NCBI RefSeq assembly: GCF_000002865.3
Contig: NW_001865074.1
Span: forward strand, 269,123-333,122
Direction of reading: 5' to 3'
DNA: 64,000 nt
From: Monosiga brevicollis MX1
Lineage: Eukaryota > Opisthokonta > Choanoflagellata > Craspedida > Salpingoecidae
Shown here: positions 1-12,313 of the stretch, piece after piece
How positions within the stretch are numbered: position 1 is the stretch's first letter
How the letters are laid out: each line of letters starts with the position of its first letter
Notes under the pieces: generated by a model
What the model was told of the DNA's origin: nothing
Database searches by the model: none
The model's input: only the letters and a program-made list of their open reading frames with translations
Made by a program: the position numbers and the translations under genes

Positions 1-85
1 CAACGGATTGCGCGACCGTTTCGCTGTCCGAGTCTGACTCGGGCTCCTCGCCCACAACCACATCAGCCACAACCTCATCGGCCAT
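1..85 (-). CDS. 5' end of an acidic protein, partial at window edge
   Basis: Reading the minus strand from the ATG at 85, an open frame runs off the left edge of the window without a stop. The 28 or so visible residues begin MADEVVADVVVGEE and are rich in Glu, Asp and Val, with a Ser-Asp run (ESDSE) typical of CK2-type acidic tails. No domain is visible and I do not recognise the gene. It is divergent from cyclin Y, with about 0.9 kb between the two start codons. The start is chosen as the first ATG after stops in the same frame. The frame could also be a chance ORF, since only about 28 codons are seen. Confidence 0.4.
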   Translation of the reverse strand, partial: MADEVVADVVVGEEPESDSDSETVAQSV

Positions 86-994
86 CTATGGCAGATGATA
101 AACGCACGGTTGGTGAGCAATACCGAAGAGGCTTCCTCCCGACACCAAGACGCTAGCAAGCTCGACAAACACCCCTTTCAAAACACCAACGCCGCCACCG
201 ACACCGCGATCATCCCCGAGCTCGCTCACGTACCGCGTTCGGTCAGTGGCTGCACGATTTGTTCAAATGAGAGAGAGAGGGAGAGGGAGGGAGGTACCAG
301 GTGCAGAGAGAGCCAAGCGAGGCGGAGCGCGAACCAACGAATTATAGAGGAATTTAAGAGGGATTCAGAGATTAGGCTGAAAAGGGTGATCGCTTCAGAG
401 AATTAAATCTCCAAATCATCGCACATATTGTCAGATAATGTTTTATAAGTTTGATTAGTATCACACTTTACCTGAGGAATGTCAGACGATTGTGGTGGTG
501 ATGTTACCAAGTGGAAGGAACAATCTGCCTTGAATTGGCCATACAACTTGTTTTGAGGTTCGTGTCGTAGAAAAAGGAGTTGTTGTCGATCCTCAATAGT
601 GTTTCTATATCTTAAAGGTGACTTTATGTCGTCATTAATATGGATATTGTAGCACTCCTTTCCTTGGCCAAGCTCTCTCATCTCATCTCTCTCTCTGCTC
701 TCTCGCTCTCTCTCTCTCTGGCGCTCTGGCTCACGCCCAATGAGACGGCAGCCCGGTGGTCTGGCGGGAGATCTAACAGGTGTGGTTGAAGTCAAAGGTA
801 TGTTGGTTCTTGGTCCAGGGCGTGCATGGCTCTTTCCCAGGCCCCTCCATGGCATGATAGGATTTGGCGGGCGTCCCGACACGCTCTCACGCGCTCTCTT
901 TTTTTTTTTTGGCACAGCTGGCAAGTGGGGCCTTGCCCCTGCCGTACACTCTTGAGGGGGGGCTCGACCCCGAGAGCAGCCTACCAGCATCGCC
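86..994. other. Divergent spacer with pyrimidine tract upstream of cyclin Y
   Basis: No convincing gene. It holds a GA-rich run at about 268-300, an AT-richer stretch at 390-660 with two TGTCAGA heptamers (near 429 and 480), a CT-rich tract at about 673-722, and a T homopolymer at about 899-910. The CT tract lies 270-320 bp upstream of the cyclin Y start on its sense strand and may belong to promoter or 5' UTR. The ORFs in this stretch are low-complexity and not conserved. Confidence 0.5.
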
Positions 995-2722
995 ATGTTT
1001 CGTTCGAGATCCAAGGCCAAGGCTGCCGCGGCAGCTAGCGCCGATTCTCGTACAACCTCAACCTCCTCTTCATCTTCCGCCGCCAGCCGGCCGCCCGTGG
1101 CCAACTCCGCCGCCGCCCGTACCAACGGCATGCCGTCTCAAGCTGCATCCATTCCGGAAGAAAGCCTGGAGCACATCTCCGACCGTCAAGGTACGGGTCC
1201 AAGAGCACCGTGATGTCTGCGTCCCCCGGCCGTTTCCCGCGTACCCTGACTTGCGCGCGCGTTGGCTTCATTTCTCACCCGCGGCCCTCGTATTTCCCGT
1301 GTAGATCATGGCGAACATGAGGTGCAGATTCTGCACAATCTCATGCCCCTGTCCGCAGGTGTGACCCCTGTTTGTTCGAGGCGGCCACGCTCAATCCGTG
1401 CGAACCCTTGCCGTTCCTCATGTTCATCTTGTCCCCCACCCCCCGATCACAGCTTCGCCCTCGCTGCCGCGCTCCTCCAAGCCCCGCCGGCGCATGTCGG
1501 TGCACGAGGATGAGGAGGTGGCTGGAACCATGAATCTTGCCAACTCGCAAAAATTCAATTCCACGTCCACCATCTTTGTCGACTCCACCGTGAGCTCTCC
1601 CAACCTCGAGGAAACACTTCGTTGGTAAGTTGGACCGCCGAAACTTCTGATCACCCTTCACACACGCGCGCGCACAGCCAGGGGGGCCGGAAGGCTCAAG
1701 CTCACTGCCCGCCTCATCACTCTGGCGTGTACCATGCAGCGTTGCCCTTGCACTGCAGTACATCCTTCAGGACGGTCATCGTCAAGAAGCACCCAAGCTC
1801 TTTAGCGAACGCTTTGATGAAAAGCGTTTTCCACTCTCGGTGTGTTCTTTCGACCTCCTCCATTCCGCGCTCCTCATCCCTGGCTCCCTCTCCCCTCTCT
1901 CCCGCCTCTGCGTACCCGTAACCTCGGATCGCCTACCCCTGCCTGCAGGAAGCCCAAGTCCGTCGTGACTATGCCACCCGCATTCCGTCTGAAGATCGAA
2001 TCTACCAGTTTTTGGCCAAGCTCTTTACCACCGCCTCCCTCACCGCAGAGTGCGGCATCATCACCCTGGTGTACATCAATCGCGTCATCACCTACACCGG
2101 CCTCGCCCTACACGCCAGCAACTGGAAGCGTGTTGCGCTCGGTGCTGTCCTCATCGCCTCCAAGTGCTGGGATGATCAAGCCGGTGCGTCTCCTGACCAA
2201 GCACCGCTCCCGACCCAACGTCGCTGCGGTGTCCAAGTGGACGCTGCCTCCATTGACTTTTGACATGACTCACTGTTGCTTGATTGTGGCCGCCAATGTG
2301 GCTTGCATTTCCATTGACAGTGTGGAATGTGGACTTTTGCAGCTTCCTTCCCCGAATCAGCATCGAAGACATGTAAGTCTGGATAACTGTCCTGAATTTG
2401 CCCGTAAGCCTCGAACGATGGTCCCTCTGATTGACCTCGTATGTGCTCGGCCTGGCATAGGAATGAGCTGGAGCGTACCTACCTCGAGATGCTGGATTTC
2501 AACATCGGTGTCGAATCGAGTGTTTACGCCAAGTACTACTTTGAGCTGCGGGACTTGGCCGAACGCTTTGACAAGGCTTTCCCGTTGGACCCGTTAGACA
2601 AGGCGACTGCCAGCCGTCTGGATGCCATGAGTACTCGCCGAGATATTGTCAAGGCCCATGCCCTTCGTGCTGCCCGCAGTCTCGACCACGACACGTTTAA
2701 AGCCCGTGCCATTCTCTCATAG
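995..2722 (+). CDS. CCNY: Cyclin Y (CCNY family)
   Basis: Seven exons fit: 995-1190, 1305-1358, 1453-1624, 1740-1839, 1949-2183, 2321-2372 and 2461-2722. They sum to 1071 nt, a 356-residue protein close to the usual size of about 340. The first 100 residues are Ser/Ala-rich and low complexity. The cyclin box follows, with the family signatures [57 protein letters not shown] and [12 protein letters not shown]. Cyclin Y proteins activate CDK14/CDK16-type kinases at the plasma membrane and act in Wnt-linked signalling and growth control (family knowledge). No N-myristoylation glycine follows the chosen Met, unlike vertebrate cyclin Y, so membrane anchoring may differ. An alternative upstream exon cannot be excluded. 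All introns are GT-AG and about 80-140 bp. Confidence 0.93.
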
Positions 2723-3380
2723 CTATACGCCAACCTTCTTGAAAGCACCTCTCTGTCCCTCTTGACATTTCTGATCCACCTTCTCGAACCCTTTTTTTTT
2801 TTTTTTTTTCTGTTGCCCTGATTTTTTTTTTCTTCCTTCTTCTTTTCCCTTCTCCTCGTGTGCATTGCCACGCGCCCGTTTCGACGTGTCGGGTTGGTTC
2901 CTGTGTTTTGTTCTCCCTTTCGGCCCGGTTTGTTAATATCTGTAGTTGTCCTCTTTCAGTTCTAGTTTCGCTCGTCCACGCCCTCGATGAGGGTCCTTCG
3001 TGTCTGCAACAAGTTTGCATGACTGAATGAAACCGCATCCGTTTTGTTCTGTTTTGTTTTTCTTTCCCGAAGCTCGTTCTTGACGTCGAATCTGTTCGGT
3101 TCTTTTTCTTTTTTTTCTTTTTTTTTTCTTTTTCTTGGTTTTATTTCCCTTCTTCCTTTTGGCTTTCCGTGCTCACTGTCGCTTGCTGAATCGATGAGCA
3201 AACATTATGGGGCGTTTGGGTCAGTGCTGGTTCTGAGGGTATAAGCCCTCATGTACACACGCGTCAAGGTCAATTATCGTCGTTTAAGGATGGCCGTAAA
3301 CTTGCTTCCACATGTAAAATCAAAAAGCATGAGTCCAAAGCGTACTGATCTGCCTTGTCATGAGCTTGTTGGCAATTTGA
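2723..3380. other. Convergent 3' spacer, T-rich
   Basis: This lies between the 3' ends of cyclin Y and PRKRIP1. It contains T homopolymer and TTTC-rich stretches at about 2788-2845 and 3095-3150, probably 3' UTR. I see no gene in it. Confidence 0.5.
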
Positions 3381-4277
3381 CTACTTGGTGGTTTTGGCCT
3401 TTTTGATAATGGCCGCGGCCAAGCGGCCATCATCTCCCTCTTCCTTTTCGCCGGCACGAGCCTGGAGTTTGCGCAGCTTGGCCTTTTGGCGCTTGGCGCG
3501 ATTTTTGGACGTCTTTCGATCAGCCTCGGCCTTGAGAGCGGCCTCCTTGACGGAAAAGGCCAGCTCGGCCGCGCGCTGTTGTGTCCCAAGAACAGGCATT
3601 GGTTGCAAGGTGACATGAGCTCGAGGTTGAGGCAAAGACTTGGGTGGAAAGACTGGAGATCGACAGCTGGAATGCCAAGCCATGGTACACACCTCCTTTT
3701 CCTTGCTATCAATGTACTCTTGACGCCGTTCCTCGCGACGACGCTCGGCGCGATACACGTGAAATTCACCACTGCCGGCACCGGCCGTTGATCCTGCAAA
3801 GGCAACAAGGTGTGACGTCGACATGAGAGTAGGCACCACAACTGACATGAAAGCAAGCTCCGCTCCTGTACTTCTGTTGCGCTGTGGCATGGCAAAGTAG
3901 CTGTACCGTGGATGTTGGGATTAAACTCGAGGATCTTTGGCGCCCGGGCATCGCGCGGCGGCTCGGGAAGCTCGTACTCCCGCTCCTGATCAACCCAAAA
4001 GGAGGAGATGGAGAGCAAGGTCAAGCAGGTGCCGGCCAACCTCCAATGTAGGACTGGCTGCCAGCCACATCATCCTCAGCCTCGTCAACAAAAGAAAAAT
4101 TCCCATTCCACCAAATGGGCTGTCCTCGCAGACGGCATGCGTACGTACCGGGTGCTCCATGAGCTTGTTGACCTGCCATCGCAGACGTTCTTTCTCGTTG
4201 GCAAACTGGACAAACTCCTTCTTGGGTCGCTCGACCTGCTTCTTTGGGTTTAAATGCTTTTCCAAATTGAGACTCAT
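3381..4277 (-). CDS. PRKRIP1: PRKR-interacting protein 1 (PRKRIP1/C114) homologue
   Basis: Four exons on the minus strand (4277-4149, 3985-3907, 3793-3693, 3575-3381) sum to 504 nt, giving 167 residues; the human protein has 184. The diagnostic core is TAGAGSGEFHVYR followed by an RRREERRQEYID helix, matching the family signature SAGAGSGEFHVYR. The C-terminus is a long Lys/Arg-rich helix (KNRAKRQKAKLRKLQ) ending in KKAKTTK. In human spliceosomes PRKRIP1 is a component of the catalytic (C*) complex in which a long helix bridges the U2 snRNP and the core. The protein is therefore expected to be nuclear and RNA-bound. The ATG used opens the only frame that splices into the core. The gene is convergent with cyclin Y and divergent from WDR24. 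Confidence 0.9.
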
Positions 4278-4428
4278 CTCACCGATTCAGCCCCGCTCAA
4301 CGCGACACGGCTACTTGCTCTCTAAACCACCGACTTGAAACAACAGACAAGCGCTTCAGCACACTGACGGGGGCAACACTGGCCGGTCCCGGGTCCCCCA
4401 CGAATCAGCAAGAAATGAAAAAAAATAT

Positions 4429-4472
<44 letters not shown>

Positions 4473-4791
4473 TACACAAGGTGCAAAGGAATCTGTGACC
4501 AAATCTACACTTACAGGTTTCTGATGCTTTTTCATATGTAAAATACTTCCCCCCCTCTCTCTCTCTTTGTGACATTTTGTCTGACAAAAGTGCTGCTGGT
4601 GCTGCTTGCCTCAAGACGGTGGTGGCGGAGAAGGAGCGTACTGATCGTGCCGGGGAGGGGAAGGGGGATCTCCCGGTGTTTTTTTTTTTTTTTTTTTTGT
4701 GATTGCTGTGGATCTGGCGGGATTGGAGGGGCGGGGGCGGGGGCGGGGGGTTGCTTAGTGGTGGTCACACGGTGATTGGGAGTGGGGCAGC
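4278..4791. repeat. Divergent spacer with (CA)n microsatellite
   Basis: This is the shared 5' region of PRKRIP1 (-) and WDR24 (+). It holds a (CA)n run at about 4431-4468, a CT run at 4553-4566, a TCTGACA heptamer near 4580, a T homopolymer at about 4680-4698 and a G-rich block (GGGGCGGGGGCGGG-like) at 4727-4751. The G-rich block lies 40-65 bp upstream of the WDR24 ATG and resembles a GC-box-like promoter element. No gene is seen. Confidence 0.6.
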
Positions 4792-7700
4792 ATGGCTTTT
4801 AAAGACTTGATCAATCACTCGTGGCAGGCTGAACCGCAAAAGCTGCTTCGCGATGCGCCCAACACCACCCGTTCTTCGGCTCAGCTCTGGCTGGCCAAGA
4901 GCCTCAACGCCGTTTGTGCCAACAAAGACGGCACTTACGCCATCGTGGGTGGCCGCGAAAGTGCGTAGCAAGGCTTGATTCAAGCTACATCATGGCCACA
5001 TGAGCACATGAACCTACACGCTTCCTCGCTTGCCCAGTGTCCGATCTTGGTCTGCATGAGCGCTTGCGCTTGCTGTCCTCAACCCCCCTTATCTGCCTCC
5101 GCAGTTTTGCAGTTGATCACCTATGATGCCAACGCCAATGAGCTCCTGGTGAAGAACAACCTGCGCCGTGGTCGCTCCAACTTGGACCATAGCTGTAACG
5201 ACATTGCCTGGCAGACCATTGGCAGTACGTGGGCCTGCTTGGCTCGCACTCACGGCACCGCTCGGGCAGATTGTGCCAAAATGTCATCTCAGCCTGCTTT
5301 CCGCCCCTGCCATAGGCGAACATGTTGCCACCGGTGCCGCCAGTGGCTCTGTCGTCCTCTGGGATGTAAACATAGCCGAGAAAGGCCCAATCAACGTCAG
5401 TCATGCCTCTTTCTCTGGGCATGTTTGCTGCCTAGGCATCCAGCTTACAAAACCTCCCCGCGCACACACACACACACACTTGACCAACCATGTATCGGAA
5501 CGCTGCTTTCATGGCACCCTTAGCGAACGGTACTTGAGGCGCAAGGCCGTGCCATCAACACGGTTACTTTTTCGCCGACGCGAGCCACAGAGCTGCTGGC
5601 GGGTGGTCAGGGCGGCATTTGCACGCTCTGGGACATTCGTGGCCCCAGCGCCAGCGCGGCTTTCAAAACCAGAGATCCCATTCGCAAGGTATGGCCCTCC
5701 TGTGCTGTGATGCACCATCTCCCATGCATTCTGTTGTCAACGATCTCTCAACATACCAATCCACTTTCAATCGTCTTTGACAACGTCGAATTAACCATGT
5801 CTGCGCTCTTGACAAACGGCGGCCTGAATCATTGCGCCTATCCTGTCACTTGCCTCTGGTATCCTTCACCTACCTCTGGCTAGCTTGCTTACTCGCCCAG
5901 CACGGACGGTGTGCATTTTGCGGCTGCTCTCGAGTCGGGTGAGGTACACATATTTGATGTGCGTCAAGAACGGCCGCTCCACCGCTTCAAGTCACATCAA
6001 GGCCCCTGCTACGCCGTGGCCTGGCATCCTACTACCAAGGGTCGCCTAGCAAGCGGTGGTCGTGACCAAAGCATTCGCATCCTGTCCGTATCTACTGCCC
6101 CCGCCTTCTTCTCTCAGAGCTCTGCTTGTCGTGCCGCCCCACACTACAGCCTCTCGCTCATTTTTGATTGCTTGCGGCGTCTTTTGACGTGATGAGCAGG
6201 GACGTGGAAAACCCAACCTCGTATGATCGGCGCCTCTTCAGCATCGCATCGGTCCAGCAGGTTCTGTGGCGCCCCCTTTTCAAGGATCATCTAGCCAGGT
6301 GCGCCGCCTGCTCGTCCGTCTGGCTGCGACAACCGTTCCAAGCCAGCAAATGCAACGGTCTGACCGGCATGTTGCCGCTGTAGTTGTGCCTTCATCAATG
6401 ACCCGATCATCAATGTCTGGAACCTGAGTCGCCCCTACTTTCCCACTCTACAACTCCATCGGCCACGAGACATGCGGCCCACCCCAAGCACCCCAGCCGC
6501 TGCGGCCTCGATTGGCGAGCCCGTGTCTGGTTTCCTCTGGGGTCAAGATGGACGTGATGTCATGCTGGCATGCTACAAGGCAAGTGCAAGAGCATTCCCT
6601 CTTTTCGCCGCAGACTTGCGCCCTCTTACCCTCAGGCCTTTCGCCGCTCCCTGTTCACTCATCATGCTTGTTGGAATGCTAGGATGGCTTGGTCGTTCGC
6701 CATTCCATTTCCAGCGGCTACGAACCTCGCCATGAGCTGGAAGCGCAGTGCGCTGGCTTTGCCTGGGGCGCAGATCTAGCCTTTGCTACCTTCAAGTACG
6801 GTCCTTCCTGCGAGCTAATAATAGCCCAAATACCCGTGCCAGAATATCAGAGCCAATAAAGACAAACGATTCGATCGCAGGCTCACGTTTATCTGCCATC
6901 ATTATCTCTGGTTCTGTGCACTTTGGGCCGTGCAGAGGTAATCAACCGGCTGCGGCCGCCGCAGCCAAGTCCACGGTGAAGCGACGCTCCCTCTTGCGTG
7001 ACCGCGTGACTGTTGCCGACACCACCCCTAAACAAATGGCGGAAAGCATGATTGAGGTCACAGTCCCCGTTCCACCCGAGACGGCCCCGCCCCCGGCAAC
7101 CATGCGCCCATCAGCAACATCGTCATCGCATGCCGTTCCCGCCAATGCCAAAGCGGCCAGCAGTCAGCGCCACGCTCACAGCCAAAACAAAAATGGCTCT
7201 CAGTCTTCGCTACACCCAACCTCGGACAAGCCTAACAGACTGGGCTGCTTGGAAATGTCGCAAGCTGCCCAGAAACTCCTGTTGTCTGAGCAGGAGCGCT
7301 TGGCTGCCCTACGCTACCTCGCGTGCAACTACGTGCTGAAGGGCTACGAGCGCCGGGAACTTTGCAAACGAAACGCTGCCGTGGCGCGTGCGGTGGAGCG
7401 CGAGGATCTCGCTTTGGTAGGTTTTTGATCTGAAGCCAATAACCAACGTTTGACCAGACCGGGATAATCTCCATCTTCTTGAAAAGTGCCGCTTACAATG
7501 TCGTCTACCGTTGCAACAGACGTGGGAGGCCTTGGCTGCTTGCTTGCTCGTAACAGCTGTATCACCTCCGCGTCAATCCTCGATGGCCAATTTGAATTCC
7601 ACCAGGTACACTGGTATCGGCAGTTCTCTTCATGGCGCGTTGGCACTGTACCGAGCTTGTCATCGCGCCTCACGCCTGCTCCGCTGGCGCCTCACTGTTC

Positions 7701-9140
7701 TCAACCAACATCTAGCGCTGCCCCAACAGCTCCCACAGAGCAACCTCGCGAGCCCGAGCAAGCAAATCCAACGATGCTCCACGAGGCTGAGTCATCGCGA
7801 GACATTGTTGTGTCTGACCTGAAAGAGGAGGTTTGTTTTTAGCGATGACCACGTGCTCCTGTCGCTGCACGCGACTGTGTTTGCCTTGTCTTGGCTCTAT
7901 GCGTAACAGGATTCTCCATTTAGGCGTTTGGAAGGAGGCAATATCTGGCAGCAGAAGATGAGTCTTCGGGTGGAGAAGAGGAATCACTCCCTCAAGCGGC
8001 ACACGAATTTTTCTGTACGTCTGTTGCCTTCAATCCTCTCCGGCGCATGCCCAATCACTATCACATCCTCAAGCCTTGGTGACATCTCGTTCGTAGCGGG
8101 TTCCGAGGGCTTTTTTGTGCCAGAAATTCTAGCGCGCAACACGGGATCGCGCATTGTCAACCACAACGAAGTGCAGCAAGACTTTCCTGTTGGGTCCATT
8201 TTATCCGCGACGTTATGCTTCTATGCGGACCAGGGTGACGTGCAAATGTGCGTTTGAGCCGAGATTCCGAGGCAGCTGCGTTGAAGTGAAGCTCGTGCGA
8301 TCAAAACAAAAGCCCCCAGAGTCATTTCTTTTCTTTTCTTTTTTTTTTTTTCTTTTTTTGTTTTTTTGGTCCTTGTACTACTAGGTGCTCCCACCTGTTG
8401 GTTGTTTTTGGCAACCAGGTGGATGAAGGCTTTGAACCAGCTTTGCAACGACAATGCATCATGGCTTATGGTGAACAGTTGATGCAGTTGGGCATGTCTC
8501 TTCAGAGGTCAGTATCTGGCACAACTGGAATCGCATCCATTATCAGACCGGATGCACATCTGGTCATCAGCTTGCATATACCTGACTGAGGCATGCAATG
8601 GGTGGCACGCGAGATAGGACGGCGATCCTCAAGGCCAGCACGCTAGAGGAGCTACGCGATCTCAATCCCCCCGCCATGGGCCAGGAGTGCTTGACCTGCG
8701 TCGGCCCCAAGGGCGCCACTACCATCCCAGCTGGCGGTGTCTGTCCGCTCTGTCGGCTTCCTTGTACGGTGATGCTTCCTTGAACTCGATTCCGAAGCGG
8801 GCAACGCAGGCATGCTCGAGTCATGGTCTTGATTGCCACTTTGCTCATTGCATGCATGCTTCTTGCAGCCATCTGTGCCATTTGCCACCAGGTCGTCCGA
8901 GGCATTGCCAGCTGGTGCCAAGTAAGTTTTGATCAGCAACTACTCGTGGCGCAGATTGCAGCAAGAATATCAAACGCTGGCTCACGCACACCCAACTGGT
9001 CGTGCTTTCTGCAGGCCTGTGCCCACGGTGGCCATCAAGAGTGCATGCGAGAATGGTTTGCGAAGGAAAATTTTTGTCCAACGGGCTGCAATCATTGCTG
9101 CCGGCCTGACCTCATCAACGATCGGGTGGCTATGGCCTGA
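4792..9140 (+). CDS. WDR24: WDR24, GATOR2 complex subunit
   Basis: The multi-exon gene starts at MAFKDLINHSW and ends at the stop at 9138-9140. The N-terminal half is a WD40 propeller: NNLRRGRSNLDHSCNDIAW matches the WDR24 first-blade signature, followed by blades with VVLWDV, GGICTLWDI, EVHIFDVRQ, CYAVAWHPTTKGRLASGGRDQ and IINVWNLSRPYF. A low-complexity linker is encoded at about 6940-7420. An alpha-solenoid-like part carries FYADQGDVQM (about 8210-8250), diagnostic of WDR24. The C-terminus is a zinc RING-like module: CLTC..CPLC (about 8690-8760), CAICHQVV (8877-8900) and HGGHQECMREWF..CPTGC (9013-9095). GATOR2 controls amino-acid signalling to TORC1 at the lysosome, and the RING of WDR24 is structural or ligase-like. 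Some internal exon borders, notably 6560-6900 and 7430-8450, are not resolved. Confidence 0.88.
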
Positions 9141-9792
9141 GAGCCGTGTTTGTCTGCTGCGGGCGGGAGGAAGGACCTTAGATGTCGAGGCCCAGTTGCC
9201 AGTTGTCAATGTATGCGTTCGAATTCAAGATCACATGGTAGTTTTCACTGTCGACCAAACGGAATGACAAGCATGTTGGTAAAACAAAGCAAGATGGTTC
9301 ATTCGTCGGCTAATATACATTAAGACTGGGCGTTTTCGACACTGCACGCAGAATACCGCTGCATTTCTGAGTCAATTTCAATTTCGTATCCTTTTCAAGC
9401 AGCAACAAAATGGAATGTCAAAGCCAGATACGAAATCCCCAGTGACATACCCAAGCGTCCCGTTTATGAAATTGACATGTGAATAATTTTTTCATATTGA
9501 TGCCTTGCTTGTGGCCGACGATGGCGCATGGATGTACATGACGCGTGCGCTCGCTCCCTCTGGTCACGGCACCTGGCGGATGCATCCAATTTTCAAAGGT
9601 CAAAAGTGAATTCAGATTAAATTTGAAAATTTGGTTGTTTAAATTGGATGTGCACTCTTGTCATTTGCACCTTGCACGAAATGTCCACGCGAGAGAAGGC
9701 TTAATGGGCTGATGGGTAATAATATCACTCGGACGCGCCCGAACGCGATGGTGGTTGCAAGTACGATGAATCGAGGATGCTAGTTGCTCGAA
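9141..9792. other. Convergent spacer between WDR24 and the ANTH gene
   Basis: AT-richer DNA, especially 9280-9660, with several AATTT-type words. It presumably holds the two 3' UTRs. I found no ORF with family resemblance, no tRNA and no repeat array. Confidence 0.45.
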
Positions 9793-11608
9793 TTATGCCT
9801 CAGTTTCTTCTTCAGACATCTCTATCCGGACGCGAGAATCCATGTGACTCATGGTTGTGGAGTGGGCGGTCATCTCTCCGTGTGCTGCCTGGGTCATGGC
9901 CTGGCGTTCGGAAGCCGTCTTTGTGCCGTACTGCTCAACAAATTGTCGCAGTGCTGGGAGGAGCGAGGTTGGCGCCTAACATTGATGTGCAAACGAAAAC
10001 AAGAAAATTATCTCAAAATTCCAGAAAAAAAGAAAAGAAAAGAAAGAAAGTAAAACACAACACAACAACAACCGAGAAAGGATCGACAAAGGAGAGAGCG
10101 CATGACACCAAGCACTTGGCACGGCGACCAAGAACCGGCGAAACAGGAGGATGACCGGCCTTACCTCGGCCAGGGCAGGAATGTCACGCTGGTCTTGAAG
10201 TCCAGATTGGTGACACAAATAGGCCAGCTGGTCAATGTCGATGCATTGCTGAGCAAAACGTTCGTAGAGGGCCAGATGGGCGGCAGCCTCGGTTTTGCTC
10301 ATTTTGAAGAAGCGCTCTAAACGGAAAAGTGGTATTGACACCATGAGAATGACTATCACGGGCTGACAAGGAGACGGCTAAAGACGCGTGAGGCTATGCG
10401 AGCATTCGTACCAAGAACATTGAGCATGGCGTCATTTTGGCAGACGAACAGTCGCATGCTGTCGTTAAAGCACAGGCGAAAAACTTCTTGCAGAATAACA
10501 TCCTGAAGGAGCTGGGATTGCGGCACGGGAGCAGGGATGGGTGTCCGACCCTCAATGCCTCGAGAAGCTCGAAGAATGTCGAGTAGAGCCTCGGTTAGTG
10601 TTTGTAGGGTTTGCACCGTCCCGGGGAGCTATACATGGTAGGGGGTTGATGATGGTGGCAGCAATGAGCGAGTCAACGGGCATGGTCTCGATCAGCGGGC
10701 CAGGTGCAGATGGAGGTGGAGGAGTCGGGGAAACCCGTGACACTGTGGTGTGTGATCGGCACCTGACATACCGCATCCGTTTTGTCAGTGTGATAGAAGG
10801 ATGTCTTGTTTCTGTAAGTGAATGCATGAGCCCACGTGATAAGCATGGCAGGATAGGGCTTGGAGAGCCAGACGGAGAAGCCAGCTGGTCGGCAGTTTTG
10901 CACGAGCACGCCCCTCAGGCTATGGGCTGCAGTGCTCTGGGGCTGGGGGCGGGGCCAAGCGAAACGAGATCTCACCCAGTGCGTGCATGGCAAACGTCGT
11001 AGCCCATCTTTTGCTGAGCTTGCAGCTTAGCACGTATGTACTTGGCATAAAAGCGCACCATTAGGCTGAAAGCCTCGCCGAATGGGGCCTTGGTGTCGTG
11101 AAAATCATCCAGCTCGAGATGAGTCGCGCGCGTCACAAAGCAATTTGAGGTACGCTGCGAGCAAGTTGGAACCCGACACAGGAGATGCATGAGCTTGCTT
11201 CAAGACGCCAATTGTTGAGGACAGTCTTGGGTCGGGAGGGGGGCTGGTGACGGGCGAGGCAAGGGGGCGGGGCTGACCTCATGACCATCACGAAGGAGGT
11301 GGTGGATGACAAGCAGGGTTTTGGCCACGACGATCCAGTTGGTGGTAGAACTGGCACGCTTGATGAGGGCGTCAACAATGTCGTTGGGTGGTACGTCGCT
11401 GCGGAACGACAGCAGCAGCAGTGCTGCCACCACAAGGTCGTGTGACACAGAGCGCACCATCGAGTGAGTGTGGGCGCGCGAGCGGATCTCGGTCAGTCAA
11501 CATCGATCACTGACCCTTGACGTGCTTGATCTTTGGAGCCGCGTAGGTAGAGTCTGTTGCCTTGATAACGGCGCGATCCCATGCATTATCCGTCACAGCG
11601 GCTGCCAT
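9793..11608 (-). CDS. ANTH-domain clathrin adaptor, AP180/CALM-like, short form
   Basis: Seven exons fit (11608-11515, 11423-11278, 11154-10976, 10811-10772, 10628-10412, 10316-10165, 9975-9793), 1011 nt and 336 residues. The 40-nt exon is needed to keep frame. Family features in order are AVIKAT near residue 12, KHVK, VDALIKRASSTTNWIVVAKTLLVIHHLLRDG (ANTH helices 2-4), LDDFHD, FYAKYIRAKL, LLQDVILQEVFRLCFNDSMRLF and a Leu-rich C-terminal helix. AP180/CALM proteins bind PtdIns(4,5)P2 through the ANTH domain and recruit clathrin and SNARE cargo at the plasma membrane. This protein stops soon after the ANTH domain, with only about 50 further residues ending EMSEEETEA. It lacks the long NPF/clathrin-box tail of animal PICALM, so it may act as a lipid or cargo adaptor without direct clathrin binding. 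Confidence 0.87.
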
Positions 11609-11843
11609 CTTCTCCCGAAAGGAGCGGCCCCTCGCCCCAGTCGACTGTCGTCGCGCCGCCATTTTGCTCACAGGAGAGAGAGAGAGAAGAGAGAGAAGAG
11701 AGAGAAGAGAGAGCAAATGCGCGTCACTTGAATAAAAAGGGGTTAATTAGAAATATCGTCACAGGCTTCGCTACATCAAAATACTTGTCTGACAATTTGG
11801 ACTGACGCAGTTAAATCAGCACAGGTAGCTCATGATCACTGAG

Positions 11844-11901
<58 letters not shown>

Positions 11902-12313
11902 CGTTACGTGAGCGTGAATGAAAGGGCAGCGGGGAGTAACAGCGGATGGCAGCGGGACGGGAGGGCAGCGGGGCGCGACGGACAGGGTGAATTAGATGAG
12001 CATTGGACGGAGAGGCAACGTGCTGCATATATCCCTGCTCTCATATGATGTCTTGGCGCTGGGTGACTTGCCAGCCAAGGCGAGGCGACGACGTCAGGGA
12101 GACGAGAGCAGGCAAGCCATTTTTTTTCCGTTTCGACGAGGTGACGTGAGCCAGGACCTCTCAGATTCGCGGCGACCACACGTATTACGGCGCTCGTTGC
12201 CCACCGAAAGAGCTCCCATTCTCTTTTTGCAGTCTCTTTCTGGTGTGGTCGTGTTTGTCTTTGCTTTGAGTGCGTCTGCCGGTTGAGAAGTGTGGACGCC
12301 ATCGAACAGCATC
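11609..12313. repeat. Divergent spacer with GA repeat and (TG)n microsatellite
   Basis: The 5' regions of the ANTH gene (-) and CHMP1 (+). It contains (GAGAGAGAA)n at about 11673-11712, which is CT-rich on the sense strand of the ANTH gene, a TCTGACA heptamer near 11788, a (TG)n run at about 11845-11899, and GC-rich GGCAGCGGG-type words at 11925-11985. No gene is seen. Confidence 0.6.

Noticed and set aside
403-1131. 242-codon minus-strand ORF
   Set aside because: Overlaps the cyclin Y first exon in antisense and contains low-complexity Arg/Glu repeats from the CT tract.
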